8,158 nucleotides of DNA, taken from contig CAKZIH010000185.1 in NCBI GenBank assembly GCA_936931335.1, positions 1-8,158 of the forward strand, written 5' to 3'. Position 1 is the stretch's first letter, and every line of letters starts with the position of its first letter. The DNA is from an uncultured Nostocoides sp. (GTDB taxonomy: Bacteria; Actinomycetota; Actinomycetes; Actinomycetales; Dermatophilaceae). Both the position numbers and the translations under genes were made by a program. Positions 5,728 to 8,158 of the stretch are shown piece after piece. The notes under the pieces are model-generated. The model did not search any database. It saw only the letters and a list, made by a program, of their open reading frames with translations, and had not been told where the DNA came from.

Positions 5728-6447
5728 TTAGCTGCGGCGCATGGCGGTCAGCGCCACCAGGCGCGAGATCACCATGGTCACATAAAGCACCCCGACGAGT
5801 TGCTCGACCATCACCAGCCCGCGGGCCTGCGGCAGCACCGGCATCACATCGGAGAGGCCGACGCTGGTGAGGCTGGCCATGGACAGATAGAGCAACTCGT
5901 GGAAGCTGCGCTCCCCCGGCCCCTGATAGGCAACGAAGGAGCCCGGCCACAACGCCTGCACGACCAGATAGAAGTACGCGAACGACCAGGCGATCACCGT
6001 GAACGCGGCGCCCACCGCGAAGAGTTCGTCCTTGGTCACCCAGTGGTCGGCGAAGACATAGGCGATCAGGGCGCACCCGACATAGAGATAGAACGAGCCC
6101 AGCAGCAGATGAGCGAGTTCGAAGACCGGGTCGTTGCCTGGGTCGGCGATGGTCCAGATCTCCAGCACCAGTGCCGGGAAGGCGATGAGCGCGGAGAGCC
6201 AAGTCAGCGCCGGGGTGCTGCGGACGGTGACGATCGCCAGGACCACGATGATCAGCCCGAGGATCGAGATCGGCGCACGATTGTTCGGGCCCGCGAAGGG
6301 CAGGCTGAGCATGGCCAGCATCTGCGCCCCGAGCAGGAAGGCACTTGGGCGCTCCCGTAAGGGCCGGACGATGGCCTGTTTCAGCCGGCTGCGGCGGTTG
6401 CCGATCGGCCGATTCAGGTCCGCGCCATGCTTCCACAGCGTGGTCAC
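5728..6447 (-). CDS. Ion-channel-like membrane protein with degenerate K+-filter motif
   Basis: A 239-residue membrane protein with a basic cytoplasmic N-terminus (residues 1-34) and about six hydrophobic helices: roughly 36-52, 59-76, 80-100, 110-132, 141-166 and 211-235. Between the last two lies a pore-loop-like segment ELLYLSMASLTSVGLSD (184-200), arranged as in the two-TM ion-channel domain (Ion_trans_2). Aligned with the K+-channel TTVGYGD filter it reads Thr194-Ser-Val-Gly-Leu-Ser-Asp200, so the Tyr and second Gly of GYG are Leu and Ser. K+ selectivity therefore cannot be assumed; it may be a non-selective or divergent channel. No RCK/KTN or cyclic-nucleotide domain is attached. The start is GTG at 6447, 43 bp after the ftsK stop on the same strand, with no Shine-Dalgarno; the stop is TAA, 24 bp from the convergent dipeptidase end. 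Fold assignment is fairly sure; function is not. Confidence 0.8.
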   Translation of the reverse strand: MTTLWKHGADLNRPIGNRRSRLKQAIVRPLRERPSAFLLGAQMLAMLSLPFAGPNNRAPISILGLIIVVLAIVTVRSTPALTWLSALIAFPALVLEIWTIADPGNDPVFELAHLLLGSFYLYVGCALIAYVFADHWVTKDELFAVGAAFTVIAWSFAYFYLVVQALWPGSFVAYQGPGERSFHELLYLSMASLTSVGLSDVMPVLPQARGLVMVEQLVGVLYVTMVISRLVALTAMRRS

Positions 6448-6455
6448 GACCGCCC

Positions 6456-6461
6456 AGCCTA
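6456..6461 (-). promoter_or_regulatory. Possible -10 element for the channel gene
   Basis: TAGGCT on the minus strand fits TANNNT and lies eight bases before the GTG at 6447, in the 43-bp gap after ftsK. With no ribosome site visible this could be a leaderless start. No -35 was recognised, and read-through from ftsK is an equally good explanation. Confidence 0.25.
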
Positions 6462-6490
6462 AGCCGTCGGCGAGGTGGTGTCGGCCTGGC

Positions 6491-8158
6491 TCACATCCGG
6501 CCGGTCAACTGCCATGCGTCCTCGGATTCCTCATCGTCCTCGTATGCGGTGTCCGCCTCCGGCGGGTCCTCCCCGCGCATCCGCGCCAAGGTGGACGGCA
6601 GATCGTCGGGCCGGATGAGCACATCGCGGGCCTTGGAGCCCTCGGAGGGACCGACGACCCCGCGCGATTCCAGCAGGTCCATGAGCCGTCCAGCCTTGGC
6701 AAAGCCGACCCGCAGCTTGCGCTGCAGCATCGAGGTGGAACCGAACTGCGTGGTCACCACGAGTTCGGTCGCCTGCAGCAGCAGGTCGAGGTCGTCACCG
6801 ATGTCCTCGTCGATCTGCTTCTTGGCCGCCTCGACAGTGACATCGTCGCGGTAGTTGGCCTGCAGCTGACCCTTGACGTGTGCCACCACTTCGTGGATCT
6901 CGGTCTCGGTCACCCATGCGCCCTGGACCCGGATCGGCTTGCTGGCCCCCATGGGCAGGAAGAGCGCGTCACCCTGGCCGAGCAGCTTCTCCGCACCGGG
7001 CTGGTCGAGCACCACGCGGCTATCGGCCAGGGAGGAGGTGGCGAACGCCATCCGGGAGGGGACATTCGCCTTGATCAGGCCGGTGACCACGTCCACGCTC
7101 GGGCGCTGGGTCGCCAGCACTAGGTGGATACCGGCGGCGCGGGCCAGCTGGGTGATCCGCACGATCGAGTCCTCGACATCACGCGGGGCAACCATCATCA
7201 GGTCCGCCAGCTCGTCCACGATCACCAGCAGATAGGGATAGGGCTCCAGCACGCGCTGCGATCCCGGCAGCGGCTGCAGCGCCCCGGAGCGTACCGCCTT
7301 GTTGAAGTCGTCGACATGCTTGAAACCGAAGGAGGCCAGATCGTCATATCGGACATCCATCTCCTTGACCACCCACTGCAGGGCCTCGGCGGCCTTCTTG
7401 GGGTTGGTGATGATCGGGGTCACCAGGTGGGGGATCCCGTCGTATGCGGTGAGTTCCACCCGCTTGGGGTCCACCAGCACCATGCGCACCTCCTCCGGGG
7501 TGGCACGCATGAGGATCGAGGTGATCATCGAGTTGACGAAGCTCGACTTGCCCGCACCGGTAGCCCCCGCGACCAGCAGGTGCGGCATCTTGGCGAGGTT
7601 CGCGACCACGAAGCCGCCCTCGACGTCCTTGCCCACGCCCATGGTCATCGGATGGGTGCTGCTGGTGGCCACATTGCTGCGCAGCACATCGCCGAGGGAG
7701 ACCAGTTCCTTGTCGGCGTTGGGGATCTCGATCCCGATCGCCGACTTGCCGGGGATCGGCGAGAGGATGCGCACATCGGCGGAGGCGACGGCATACGCGA
7801 TGTTCTTGGACAAGGCGGTGACCCGCTCCACCTTGACGCCTGGGCCGAGCTCCACCTCATACCGGGTGACGGTCGGGCCCCGGGTGAAGCCGGTGACCTG
7901 GGCATCGATCCCGAACTCGTCCAGCACCGTGGTCAATGACGCGACGACCTGGTCGTTGGCGGCCGAGCGAGCCTTGGGCCGGCTGCCCTCCTTGAGCACC
8001 TCGGAGTCGGGCAATGTGTAGGCGACATCCCCGGCCAGCGCGAGCTGCTCGACCCGCGCCGGCGGTGGGCTGACCGGCGGGGGCGTCAGGTCCACTCGGG
8101 TGCGGTCGATGTCGTTCGCGACGAGCGCGGAGGCACCGGCGGCGGGGCGGGCCTGCGC
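6491..8158 (-). CDS. ftsK: FtsK DNA translocase, C-terminal part
   Basis: The last 555 residues of FtsK/SpoIIIE, the hexameric ATP-driven pump that moves chromosome termini through the closing division septum and acts with XerCD at dif. The frame is open to the right edge; a GTG at 8095 is internal (valine) because coding continues upstream as a Pro/Ala-rich linker. The membrane helices lie outside. Visible parts: the alpha domain (about 8020-7700, including SPIPGKSAIGIEIPN), Walker A GATGAGKS at 7544-7567, Walker B LLVIVDELADLMM with the Asp codon at 7214-7216, LATQRPSVDVVTG, and a C-terminal gamma winged-helix domain (about 6611-6793) containing ELVVTTQFGSTSMLQRKLRV. An acidic tail ends in TGRM. 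The gamma recognition stretch reads GFAKAGRLMD, different from the E. coli GYNRAARIVE. The stop is TGA at 6493-6491. It lies upstream of the rimO-pgsA-clgR block as in many actinobacteria, here separated by two extra genes. Confidence 0.97.
   Translation of the reverse strand, partial: AQARPAAGASALVANDIDRTRVDLTPPPVSPPPARVEQLALAGDVAYTLPDSEVLKEGSRPKARSAANDQVVASLTTVLDEFGIDAQVTGFTRGPTVTRYEVELGPGVKVERVTALSKNIAYAVASADVRILSPIPGKSAIGIEIPNADKELVSLGDVLRSNVATSSTHPMTMGVGKDVEGGFVVANLAKMPHLLVAGATGAGKSSFVNSMITSILMRATPEEVRMVLVDPKRVELTAYDGIPHLVTPIITNPKKAAEALQWVVKEMDVRYDDLASFGFKHVDDFNKAVRSGALQPLPGSQRVLEPYPYLLVIVDELADLMMVAPRDVEDSIVRITQLARAAGIHLVLATQRPSVDVVTGLIKANVPSRMAFATSSLADSRVVLDQPGAEKLLGQGDALFLPMGASKPIRVQGAWVTETEIHEVVAHVKGQLQANYRDDVTVEAAKKQIDEDIGDDLDLLLQATELVVTTQFGSTSMLQRKLRVGFAKAGRLMDLLESRGVVGPSEGSKARDVLIRPDDLPSTLARMRGEDPPEADTAYEDDEESEDAWQLTGRM

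Noticed and set aside
6134..7939. Two long plus-strand open frames (6134-7123 and 7124-7939) antisense to ftsK and the channel gene
   Set aside because: They mirror clear FtsK coding sequence, are rich in His/Arg/Gly/Gln, show no recognisable domain, and arise from GC-rich third-position bias.
1..8158. CATAC/GTATG as a strand-polar guide sequence (KOPS- or Chi-like)
   Set aside because: About 9 copies read GTATG and 14 read CATAC on the plus strand, with no clear polarity in this window; a window this small cannot support an orientation role.

Overview
The window is an ordinary-looking stretch of a high-GC actinobacterial chromosome. It is fully packed with genes, with no sign of a phage, transposon, CRISPR array or RNA gene. 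Protein features (an actinobacterial-type FtsK, a ClgR regulator, a RimO/PgsA/CinA/ClgR run, and an Lhr helicase followed by a Nei glycosylase) point to Actinomycetota. The gene order and protein style suggest Micrococcales (Intrasporangiaceae/Dermacoccaceae-like), but the family is a guess. No gap between genes exceeds about 45 bases, so there are no long non-coding stretches.

Layout, left to right. Positions 1-1552 (+): the C-terminal end of the large helicase Lhr, then a Fpg/Nei-type DNA glycosylase 27 bp downstream, a likely DNA-repair pair. Positions 1533-4497 (-), read right to left: rimO (ribosomal protein S12 methylthiotransferase), pgsA (phosphatidylglycerophosphate synthase), cinA/pncC (NMN amidase) and clgR (XRE-family activator of Clp protease genes). 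The first three are joined by 4-bp stop/start overlaps and clgR follows after 30 bp, so this looks like one operon. The clgR and nei genes converge and overlap by 20 bp. Positions 4531-5703 (+): a membrane-dipeptidase-family metallopeptidase, divergent from rimO across only 33 bp. Positions 5728-6447 (-): a six-helix ion-channel-like membrane protein with an altered selectivity filter. Positions 6491-8158 (-): the C-terminal 555 residues of the DNA translocase FtsK, running off the right edge.

The genes are mostly housekeeping: chromosome segregation, ribosome modification, phospholipid synthesis, NAD salvage, proteolysis control and DNA repair. I found no convincing new multi-gene system. 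The points most worth a second look are: a strong bias for CATAC/GTATG words, kept even at the cost of rare codons; a compact divergent promoter pair with apparently leaderless starts between rimO and the dipeptidase; the non-canonical pore motif of the channel; a Thr in place of the usual conserved Asn in the glycosylase; and a putative C-terminal Ala-Ala degron on ClgR encoded inside the nei overlap.
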